DNA from: Rhynchopus sp. YZ270_cl-10
Lineage: Eukaryota; Euglenozoa; Diplonemea; Diplonemida; Diplonemidae
NCBI GenBank assembly: GCA_964035575.1
Contig: OZ037878.1
Location: 186,001-250,000 of the forward strand
Length of the DNA stretch: 64,000 bases
Direction: 5' to 3'
In this document: positions 41,856-51,205 of the stretch, piece after piece
How the letters are laid out: the number at the start of each line of letters is the position of its first letter
Position numbering within the stretch: the stretch's first letter is position 1
The notes under the pieces: model-generated
Told to the model about the DNA's origin: nothing
What the model saw: the letters and a program-made list of their open reading frames with translations, nothing else
Databases searched by the model: none
Position numbers and translations under genes: made by a program

Positions 41856-43041
41856 TGGGGGCAAAACCCCTATTTTTTTGAGGCATTTTGACTTTTTTGG
41901 ACTTCCGCGCAAAGTACGTACAAACCACCCCTCATACCCACCCAGAAATGGGTCAGAAACACCCTGTGACCCGAAAATCCATGCTAAGGGCGACTCAGAA
42001 TATGAAAAAATGCAAAAAAATAGTGAAAAAGTGGCCTTTTGACGGTTTTGGCCATGTTGGGTAAAATGGCCATTTTTGGACAAAAAAATCAAAAAAACAG
42101 CAAAATTTCGACGTCATGACAGCTGCTTGGGCACAAACCTACCCCAGGGAGGTCCTGTGAGTCCATTCCGACCTGTTTTGGACACTTTAGGTACTTTTTT
42201 TGGCCGTTTTTTGGTGTTTTTAGGTCAAAAAATACCCTGGACTTTACCCTGGACGTCCCTGGGCCGCGACTTGCGCCCTGCTTTTGGACCCACTCTGGGC
42301 CAAAAAATGGGTGAAAACCCCCGAAAAAGCACTCCGGGAACCCAGATAGTTCCAAATATCCACCAGAAACCCACCCAAACACCTCAAAAACATGCCAGAA
42401 AAATATTTTTAAAAACACACTTTTTCAAATAAGTCATTATGGAACCTGCCCAGATGAACTTTTTGAAAAAAGTGTGTTTTTGAAAATATTTTTCTGGCAT
42501 GTTTTTGAGGTGTTTGGGTGGGTTTCTGGTGGATATTTGGAACTATCTGGGTTCCCGGAGTGCTTTTTCGGGGGTTTTCACCCATTTTTTGGCCCAGAGT
42601 GGGTCCAAAAGCAGGGCGCAAGTCGCGGCCCAGGGACGTCCAGGGTAAAGTCCAGGGTATTTTTTGACCTAAAAACACCAAAAAACGGCCAAAAAAAGTA
42701 CCTAAAGTGTCCAAAACAGGTCGGAATGGACTCACAGGACCTCCCTGGGGTAGGTTTGTGCCCAAGCAGCTGTCATGACGTCGAAATTTTGCTGTTTTTT
42801 TGATTTTTTTGTCCAAAAATGGCCATTTTACCCAACATGGCCAAAACCGTCAAAAGGCCACTTTTTCACTATTTTTTTGCATTTTTTCATATTCTGAGTC
42901 GCCCTTAGCATGGATTTTCGGGTCACAGGGTGTTTCTGACCCATTTCTGGGTGGGTATGAGGGGTGGTTTGTGGGTACTTTGCGCGGAAGTCCAAAAAAG
43001 TCAAAATGCCTCACCCGTCCTGAAGGTTTTGCCCCCACCTA
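41852..43041. repeat. 1.19-kb near-perfect palindrome (foldback element)
   Basis: The two arms of roughly 570 bases mirror about position 42446. The same 118-residue frame starts at 42076 on the plus strand and 42816 on the minus strand. The ends are TAGGTGGGGGCAAAACC and its complement. The arms differ at only a few sites and a short indel near the outer ends. The central spacer is about 45 bases (near 42423-42469). A run of 28 C follows (43042-43069). The frames in the arms have no recognised product. Confidence 0.9.
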
Positions 43042-43242
43042 CCCCCCCCCCCCCCCCCCCCCCCCCCCCGTCAGGGAAGAAGTATGCGCCATTTCACGGC
43101 TCATGCAAAGCGCGAACAGCGCCGCAGAATATAAGAAGGCTGTCGTACCTCTGGAGCAGGTTGAGAACCCGCTTAACCGAGGAATCCCTCGGACATTCAA
43201 CAAGATGGTGGGATTGTACCCCGGGAACGGGTTTGCGGGTTT

Positions 43243-43843
43243 ACAGTATACACAGTATACACAGTATACACAGTATACACAGTATACACAGTATACACAG
43301 TATACACAGTATACACAGTATACACAGTATACACAGTATACACAGTATACACAGTATACACAGTATACACAGTATACACAGTATACACAGTATAAGTATA
43401 CACAGTATACACAGTATACACAGTATACACAGTATACACAGTATACACAGTATACACAGTATACACAGTATACACAGTATACACAGTATACACAGTATAC
43501 ACAGTATACACAGTATACACAGTATACACAGTATACACAGTATACACAGTATACACAGTATACACAGTATACACAGTATACACAGTATACACAGTATACA
43601 CAGTATACACAGTATACACAGTATACACAGTATACACAGTATACACAGTATACACAGTATACACAGTATACACAGTATACACAGTATACACAGTATACAC
43701 AGTATACACAGTATACACAGTATACACAGTATACACAGTATACACAGTATACACAGTATACACAGTATACACAGTATACACAGTATACACAGTATACACA
43801 GTATACACAGTATACACAGTATACACAGTATACACAGTATACA
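43243..43843. repeat. 9-bp satellite (ACAGTATAC)n
   Basis: About 67 copies, almost invariant, with one irregular unit near 43391. All frames are open because nine is a multiple of three and no unit contains a stop, so long open frames here are not genes. It may lie in an intron-like position: T-rich sequence and TTTGCAG follow at 43855-43876. Confidence 0.97.
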
Positions 43844-43910
43844 TGCTTTGTGCTCTTATTTTGTTTTTTTTGCAGGGTTTTCAAACCCCCCACCGTGCAT
43901 TTTTACCTGT

Positions 43911-43957
43911 CATGACCAAGGGGGGGGCCTGGTCTGACCAAGCCCCCTTGGTCATGT
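43911..43957. repeat. Short palindrome CATGACCAAGG...CCTTGGTCATG
   Basis: Perfect 11-base arms with mirrored G/C runs inside. Further TGACCAAGC and CTTGGTCAG units follow to 44000. Possibly the remains of a small inverted-repeat element. Confidence 0.6.
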
Positions 43958-44810
43958 TTTTAGCTTGGTCAGAGCCTGGTCAGTCACCTGACCAAGCCAC
44001 CGTGTAGGGTGGCTCGGGGAGGTTACTCCACAGCCAACAACGTATCATCATGTTTTTCCCCCACTAAGACCTACGTGGTAGGTGGGGTATTTTTTTTCGA
44101 CTAGTTATTTTTTTTTTGCGCGCGCGCGCGCATTTTTTTGAGCTGCAAATAATAAGAAACGAGAAAAAAACTTGCCCTGCCCTAACCAAGGGAAGGAAAC
44201 AACCCCCCCCTTGGTGCTCGCAGTTGAGAGGGAGGAAGACTACAATGGGGAAATGGGGAAGGGCTGTTGGGGGAATGGGTTGGGTTTCGTTCGACTTCAT
44301 AATTTGTGTTGAAAATTTTTTTTGATGTGACGGTTGCAGGTTGTCCCGCGTCCGTCGCATTTCGCAATAGTAATAAAAAAAAAAATAAAGCTAAAAAGAT
44401 GCCTAAAAAAAAGAATGATAATGTTGGTGTGGACACCTTCACGCACACAGTGTAGCGGCGCTAACTCGGGGGGGATGAGCCATAAAAAGACGTGAAAACA
44501 CCGCGAGTGCATCTCAGTCAAGGTAAAGTCAAGTAGAAAATATGGAGAAAATATCAATGTCAAAAATTGGCACAAATATTTGACCACGTTCCGAAAGAGT
44601 TGCCGGCTATGTAAAAAAATGAAATGGACCACACCAGAAAATATATAAAAACAGAGCAGTTGTGTGTGATCCTAACTGAACCTACACAACATTGTTGGGA
44701 TTTGGGTTGGTATGTGTGGGAATGAAATCAATGTCTGCTGTCCACATCTTGCGGCAGAAAACAGGTACAAAAGTTGTAGAGCGGGAGGGGGGAAATCAAG
44801 TATTTGTATC

Positions 44811-46529
44811 TCAGAACCAGCCCTGGGCAGGCTCGATGGACAGAGGGAACTTGAAGTAGTTCAGCTTGTCGTACTTCCTCTTGATGCGCTGAAGCTTCTT
44901 GTAGGCAGACGTAGACGGGTACAGGTGGGAGAGCTCCGTCGTGTACTCGTCCTGGTAGTTCACGTACACGCTGTCACCGGCAGGTGCGGTGATGGTGTTG
45001 TTGTACCTGTCCACAAACGGGGTCATCGCCTCCTTCGGGACGGACACTCCGGGGATCGGGAAACGGCACGACTGAAGCGTTCCCCACATGTTGCGCCCTC
45101 CGAACGAAGACTTCTTCATGTGTGGGTCCATTGTCTGCATGCGTCCGCCCATGGGCTCGAAGTAGGTGAACGGGGTGTGTCCAAGCGAGAAGAAGTCTGC
45201 GGTGGTGTCGTTGAAGAGAAGGTCCGAAAAGGCAGCAAGGTACTCAGGCTTGTCGCACACATCCTCAGGGCGTTCGACGTAACGGGACGAGCACTGGTAT
45301 GTGGTGCGCCCGATCTCGGCAGGGGTCTGGTACATCTGCTCACCGAACGCGTACGCATGCGGCACGGGCTGGTATGCCTTCTGCACAGGCACCATCTCAG
45401 CAGGCATCAAGGACAGGAATGCTTCAATGACAGGTGCGGCCTCCAGCATGGCCTCCTCAGGCACAGAGGAGTTCTCAGGGATGTAGAAGACGAGGAAGCT
45501 CAGCACTGGCTGGCCAGTTGTCTGGGATGGCGCAAGAAGAGGCCACATCGTCAGGCGAGTGTTGTCAGTCTGGCCGTTGTAGTATCCACACATGGTTCCC
45601 CAGAACTGGTCAGCCACAGCCGTGGAAGTGAGCGCGTAGTCAACAACTCCAACCACACGGTACTGCGGGCGCTCCACAGTGCGCACGTAGTACTTCGTGA
45701 TGATTCCGAAGTTCAAGTGTCCGTTTCCACGCACAGCCCACAGCAGGTCCTGGCGCCACTTGTTCCACAGGTTGTGCACCTTGCTTCCGGTGATTGCCAG
45801 CTCGTGGTCGGTGTCCAGCACAGTCATCTTACGTCCGCACGACAGCACAATGTCCACTCCGACAATGTAGTCGGCGGACAGTCCGTACGGGCGTGTGGCC
45901 TGCCCCATGCCTCCTCCACCGAAGTGTCCTCCAATGCCCACAGTGCTCTCCTGTCCGTGCGGCAGCCATGTGTCCATCTGGATGTAGTGGAAGAACAGGT
46001 CCTGGAGGGTGTTGCCCGGCTCCACTGTCATGTACACTGTTGGCTCGTCTCCCTCAGAGGTGAAGTTGGTGATCTCGCGCATGCGGAAGAAGTCGATGAT
46101 GATGCAGTTCTCGCAGCTGCTCATGCAACGCTGCGAGTGTCCTCCACTGCGCACACGCACCTCCTTCTTGAAGAGACGTGCGAACAGCAGCGACTTCTGC
46201 ACATCACTCTGCGACCTGACCATCATCACAGACGTGGGCACAAGGTTGAACTCGTCGCAGCTCTCGGGGGTGCGAGTGTTCAGGTCCGCGAAGGTGTAGT
46301 TCTCGTTTCCAGGCTCAGACGGGCACGCCACGTCCAGCTCTGTCACGTGTCCGTCACAGCACTTCACATCCGCCATCAGGGCAGTCCCATCCATGAACTT
46401 GGACAGCAGACAGAACTCCTGCGGGCTTGGGTCGTGCTTCGAGTTGAAGAGGAAGTGGGGAATGAACATCCCATTTGCGGTGGTTGCTGCAAGCAGCGTG
46501 CACAGCAGGAGCTGGGTCTGCCGCATCAT
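44811..46529 (-). CDS. Secreted FAD-linked oxidase (berberine-bridge-enzyme family), copy A
   Basis: 572 residues from the ATG at 46529. I prefer this over an in-frame ATG 10 codons earlier because MMRQTQLLLCTLLAATTANG is then an N-terminal signal peptide. VRVRSGGHSQRC gives the histidine used for covalent FAD attachment in this family. The second attachment cysteine of true berberine-bridge enzymes is absent (HGQESTVGIGGHFGGGGMG). The FAD-binding domain runs to about residue 230, and the C-terminal BBE motif is near the end (YVNYQDEY...KRKYDKLNYF). Such enzymes oxidise sugars or alkaloids, releasing H2O2; with a signal peptide it is probably extracellular. It differs from copy B at only three or so residues (PLLAPSQ, GHTPFTY, MDPHMKK). 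Confidence 0.92.
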   Translation of the reverse strand: MMRQTQLLLCTLLAATTANGMFIPHFLFNSKHDPSPQEFCLLSKFMDGTALMADVKCCDGHVTELDVACPSEPGNENYTFADLNTRTPESCDEFNLVPTSVMMVRSQSDVQKSLLFARLFKKEVRVRSGGHSQRCMSSCENCIIIDFFRMREITNFTSEGDEPTVYMTVEPGNTLQDLFFHYIQMDTWLPHGQESTVGIGGHFGGGGMGQATRPYGLSADYIVGVDIVLSCGRKMTVLDTDHELAITGSKVHNLWNKWRQDLLWAVRGNGHLNFGIITKYYVRTVERPQYRVVGVVDYALTSTAVADQFWGTMCGYYNGQTDNTRLTMWPLLAPSQTTGQPVLSFLVFYIPENSSVPEEAMLEAAPVIEAFLSLMPAEMVPVQKAYQPVPHAYAFGEQMYQTPAEIGRTTYQCSSRYVERPEDVCDKPEYLAAFSDLLFNDTTADFFSLGHTPFTYFEPMGGRMQTMDPHMKKSSFGGRNMWGTLQSCRFPIPGVSVPKEAMTPFVDRYNNTITAPAGDSVYVNYQDEYTTELSHLYPSTSAYKKLQRIKRKYDKLNYFKFPLSIEPAQGWF

Positions 46530-48814
46530 TGTTTGTTGTGGTTTCACTATTCTTGACAAAGTGGTATCTGTGGTGGTGTGGTGTGAGTGGGCAGTGCGGA
46601 CTCAGGCCTCTGAAAAGATAACGTTGAAATTCTTTACCCCCTCTTCTTTTTTTTGAGTTGCTGGGAAGCTTTGGAAAATAGAGCAATATAAAAATGGGTG
46701 AAAGAAATACAAACTGTAACGAAAAAGCCCCATTTTAAAAATATGGGACTTGTGCACCTTGGAACACATATGAGGGCTCACTCAGGTACTGTCGGTACGG
46801 TACGGGGGTGGGGTTCAGTTGTGGACGAGCTTTTTGGTAGTACCAGCACGTTGCGAGAAGACACAATGCATGGGTGACGCACCCCCTTCGAAAATATGTG
46901 AAAATATGAAGACAGAGCTTCTCAGGGGACGGGAAGACGATGGTGATTCGCCCCCATACCCTAACACCGTTTCCAACTAGGCTGCTGTGAATATACTTTC
47001 ATTTCCGATGGTTGGATCAGCCGTCGCGCATTCTATTGTACTTCGGTCGATTGGTAAGCAAAAAAAACAGGTATTATGCCGTGCAGTTTGAGAAGGTGTC
47101 TTGGGTAGCCCACGCTTTATGTTAGCTCCGAAGTGTCTGTAATGCGTATTGCTCACAAACATTTCTGAGAAAAAAACACAGAGGGAACACCTTCGACTGT
47201 ATTCTCGTTAACACAAGCAAGCTAACTGCATAAAAATAGTAAAGGGGAGCACGAAGCTGTGGGGGGGAAAAGAAAATGAAAAATAATAAAATTGAACAGA
47301 AGCGAATATGGCACAACCCCCGGTGACCTTTTAGGACGGTTTTACGGACTGTGCCAAATAAAGAGAAAATAGGTGCCGCCAAAATGCGGTCGATTAAAAT
47401 AAAAATAAACAATATCCCAAGAAATTGCTGTTTTTGTTTTTTTTCTTCGGTAGCAAGGCCAATGGAGTGCAAGAAGGGAACAGTGACCACTTCTGTACAA
47501 CATTGAACAGCAGAGCAATGCGCATTACTACAAAAAAAAAACATAACAATACGGGGAAAGGTGTTCCTCTAACCCCCTTGGAGAGATGCACATACGACAA
47601 TGTGTTCTTTTGAAAATAAACAATTCTCAAATCCGCCCTTCAAACGACGATCAGGGGTGGTCGTACCCCTGATTTGTCGGGTAACAAAGGCACCAATCAG
47701 GACCAGGTCCCGGTTAGTCCCAAACGGCCAAGACGCGCAGCCACGCCTCGGCAGGACAAAAGAGAACAGGACTAGTACCAAGTAAAATAAAATAAAAGAA
47801 AAAGACTCTGATACTAATGAACACATGAGGTGCTCGGCGCCTCACAAAAAAAAAAGGGGGGGAGGGGAGGGGGAGGAGGGGAGAGCGGAGTGGACTGAGG
47901 AGTGGAGTGATATGACTTACGGAGGTTGGGTGAAATATAGGGAGAGGGGTGGAAATCAAACTGTCAGCTGATACGAAATAAAACGAAAAAAAAAACCCCC
48001 ACACACACACGGAACGGGACAAGGGTAGAGCGAGTGTTTTCCTGTGCAACTCCGTCGGGGGTTTGTCTTATTTGTTGTCAGTAGGTTTGATTCAGGGGTT
48101 CAGATAGGTATTTTCCCTGGTTTTTTACTTTACTTTATTTTATGCAGAAGGCAATCAATGTATAAAACAAAACAAAATAAAAATCAGATGGAAAACCGTT
48201 TTTTTTTTTTAAACCGGTAAAGCCTAACTAACGCCTCTTCGTTTGGATGCTTTGAAAAGCAAATGTGCAAAGTACCCGAGGATACGTTGCAATATTGCAT
48301 TTAAAATAAAACTTTTTTTTTTGAAAACTTGGTTGTATTAGTGTCGCCACCCTAGAGTGTGCTCCACCATAGTTTTTTTTTTTTGTAAAAATTGTTGGAG
48401 TAGTGTAGTTGCCTCGGTTGTGTTGCCACAGTTGCGCAATCTCCACACTCTCTTTTTTGCTTTGTGTCGGATCGTCTGTAGACAAATACCATGTCAAAAA
48501 AATAAAGACATGATATTTTTTGTCAAAAGGTCAGGCCTCCCTGAAGGCGTGACATAATGTAATACACAATTCCAGGATAAAAAAACACCGACCTTTTTTC
48601 TTTTTCTTTTTTTTCCCCTCGAGACTCGTCTCTGCGGCGCACCGGATGAACTCCACTGCGGATTTACATTTTTACTTTTTTGCTTTTTTTTTTTTGTCGA
48701 CAATCACCTAGGACCCGCTTGGGGAACCTAGGGTCTGTACTCAATGTTGGCCGAAGCCTTTGTACTACGGGAGGTATAGATGTCAGGTATAGACGTCACC
48801 ATTTTTTTTTTCTT
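46530..48814. other. Intergenic region between the two duplication copies
   Basis: No gene seen in 2.3 kb. T-run-led short repeats lie at 48308-48370 and 48371-48450, and a family 3 repeat at 48694-48770. A 61-codon minus-strand frame at 46977-47162 is not convincing. Confidence 0.6.
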
Positions 48815-49540
48815 TGAAAAATTGTTGGAAAAGTGCAGCTGCTTCTTTGTGTCGCCACATCGTTGCAACACTCCACTTTCCACACAATTTTTTTTGGTAA
48901 CCACTAACAAAAATAAAACTCAATTTTTTGCACAACAAAAAAAAATTTTTTTTGTTACCCCACGAACACGCTAATCACGCTGGTGTGGCAACATATGCGA
49001 CAGTAAAAGGAAAGCCCTCTTCAGCCACAACATTTGTTCTTCTATTTTTAATGCATATCTTCGACAATCGCCCACCTCAAGAGGGTGGGTTCGATTCTGT
49101 CCTCAAATGTCACCCGAAGGGGTCGATACTATACGATATATTTTTGTTTTTTTTTGTGCTGAGTTTTTTTTTTTTGTTAATTTTGGTGATGACACTGCGC
49201 GTGAAAGGTTTGGTGTCTAAAAATGATACCATAAAAAAAAGGGGGCGCGGAGAGAGCTGGGGTCGTAGGGGATCTTGAATATGAAGTTTTTTTGTTGCTT
49301 TTTTTTTTGTTTTGTTTGTATTGTATCGACTCGTCACTTTACACCTACTGGTGTAAAGATCTGTTTACAATGTCGGGTATTTTTTTTATGCGGAGGGGTG
49401 TTTGTTCTTGTTTGTCAGAGGGGAACGGAAAGGTGTCGGGACTATGAGACTGTACTCTTGCATCTGCCCACTCTGTATTTTTTTTTTTTTTTCGCATTTC
49501 ACATTTTGTTGAAAACTAACTCACCGGGATCGTAAAAATG

Positions 49541-49621
49541 TACCGTAAAAAAGGTCGAACTTCCAGAAAATCCTGAAAAGGTCGAACATTTTAACAGTCG
49601 ATAATTTGCACGAATATGGTA
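49541..49621. mobile_element. Partial copy of the TA-flanked MITE
   Basis: CCGTAAAAAAGGTCGAACTT, CCAGAAAATCCTGAA and CGATAATTTGCACGAATATGG match 55071-55173 in order. Most of the left inverted repeat is missing. Confidence 0.65.
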
Positions 49622-50367
49622 ATAGTTTAGATTGTATATAGACCGATTGAAAGGGTTTTGCAGTGTGGACACCCACGAATGAGTTCCACATTTTTTTAAA
49701 TTTTTTTGGTTTTGTGCCCTCCACATAAATGGTAAGTAAAAAATCACTCGATGACAGCTGGGGGGGAAGACAAAATAATTTTGTCGGCACAAAAGCAGGG
49801 GCTCTAAAAAAAAAAAAAATGCAAAACTCTGTTCTGTTGGAAGGACGGTTGGTCCTCTTGACAGCGATAAACGCAAAAAGTCTCTGGAAAAAAAAAATGC
49901 TATTTCGGTATGGTTTTAAATGTTTCGCCGTTCTGTGTACAGAACATAGAACCAATACATTGCCATACTTTTCAAGATGCGGATGTGCGAGCACTGAGGC
50001 AATCTTGATCCCCTCAGTGTTGCAGTGTGGAGAGTGCACGACGAAGGCCATCAGAATTACGCAAATTCCAACGGGCCGTTCGTCCCTTGAGAGCAGTGTT
50101 CACTTTCTTCTTGTCTCACCAACTTACTTCATTGCTAAGTATTAATAGCAAAAAAATATAACCAAGGGAAGGAAACAACCCCCCCCTTGGTGCTCGCAGT
50201 TGACAGGGAGGAAGACTACAAAGGGGAAATCGGGAAGGGCTGTTGGGTGGGGAGGGTAGGGGAGGGGCAGGGAGGAGGGGTTTCGTTCGACTTCATAATT
50301 TGTGTTGAAATATTTTTTTGATGTGACGGTTGCAGGTTGTCCCGCGTCCGTCGCATTTCGCAATAGT

Positions 50368-50715
50368 CACGGATCGGAAAAGTACTTTGCCCAAAAGTAA
50401 AGTACTTTTCCAAAAAAAAAAGCACTTGAAGAAAAAAAAGTACTTTTTTTTTTTTCTGTGCAAAAATTGTACGGAGGAAAAAAAAAAAAGTACTTTTTTT
50501 TTTCCAGTGTTCTAAATTTTTTGTACAGGAAAAAAAAAAGTACTTTTTATTTTTTCTCTCCGTACAATTTTTGATGGAAAAATAAAAAGTACTTTTTTTT
50601 TTTCCTGTACAATTTTGATGGAAAAACAAAAAGTACTTTTTTTTTCGAAAAGTGAAAAAGTACTTTTTTTGACCAAAAAATATCACTTTTTAAAAAAGTA
50701 CTTTTCCGAAGCGTG
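50368..50715. mobile_element. 348-bp AGTACTTTT-rich element, 6-bp target duplication
   Basis: The left end CACGGATCGGAAAAGTACTT and the right end read inward CACGCTTCGGAAAAGTACTT are TIRs with three mismatches. The flanks are AATAGT on both sides (50362-50367, 50716-50721). Copy A (44356-44380) has the empty site with one AATAGT. The interior is a series of AAAAGTACTTTT palindromes alternating with GTACAATTTTTG. It is non-coding and the family is unassigned. Confidence 0.85.
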
Positions 50716-51205
50716 AATAGTAATAAAAAAAAAATAAAGCTAAAAACGATGCCTAAAAAAAAGAATGATAATGCTGGTGTGGACACCTTCACGCACACAG
50801 TGTAGCGGCGCTAACTCGGGGGGAGACCATGAGCCATAAAAAGACGTGAAAACAACGCGGTGAAAACACAGCGTTATGATGTGCATCTCAGTCAATGGTA
50901 AAGTCAAGTAGAAAAAATGGAGAAAATATCGATGTCAAAAATTGGCACAAATATTTGACCACGTTCCAAAAGAGTTGCCGGCTATATAAAAAAATGAAAT
51001 GGACCACACCAGAAAATATATAAAAACAGAGCAGTTGTGTGTGATCCTAACTGAACCTACACAACATTGTTGGGATTTGGGTTGGTGTGTGTGGGAATGA
51101 AATCAATGTCTGCTGTCCACATCTTGCGTGGCGTCGTGCAGTAAACAGATATTAAATCTTAATAGAGCGAGAAAAAAATCAGGCCTGCCCACCATTTGTC
51201 GTATC

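Larger units (their letters stand above)
40515..44182. mobile_element. 3.67-kb TIR element with TAA target duplication (PIF/Harbinger-like), nested with other elements
   Basis: The left end is GTGCAGGGCAAGTTTTTTTC; the right end, read inward, is GGGCAGGGCAAGTTTTTTTC. The similarity runs about 35 bases. TAA flanks both sides (40512-40514, 44183-44185). Copy B of the surrounding duplication (50150-50170) is the empty site with a single TAA. A 3-base TWA duplication is the PIF/Harbinger pattern, though no transposase is recognised. Plus-strand coding fragments of good quality but unknown family lie at 40735-40975 (starting MPFFRVTIVDEAGAKTNS), 41430-41670 and 43070-43240. The element looks broken, being interrupted by the nested elements listed below. 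Confidence 0.8.
39010..46618. repeat. Segmental duplication, copy A
   Basis: Copy A matches copy B (48815-53013) in order: short repeats (39022-39110 with 48815-48905; 39240-39290 with 48980-49042; 39405-39475 with 49058-49140); a unique block at 40270-40514 with 49920-50159; 44186-44360 with 50161-50365; 44360-44720 with 50722-51120; and the FAD oxidase gene. Coding parts are almost identical and spacers more diverged. The right limit is sharp, at ...CAGGCCTCTGAAAAG (46618 and 53013). Copy A alone carries the element at 40515-44182. Confidence 0.85.

Noticed and set aside
42800-43937. Long frames encoding (YTQ)n, (SIH)n or (CVY)n
   Set aside because: They are the 9-bp satellite read in different frames; all frames are open because the unit has no stop.
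44712-46556. 614-codon plus-strand frame opposite the FAD oxidase, and its twin at 51128-52951
   Set aside because: A shadow of the GC-rich minus-strand gene; the protein is His/Val/Leu-rich with no domain, while the minus strand encodes a clear oxidase.
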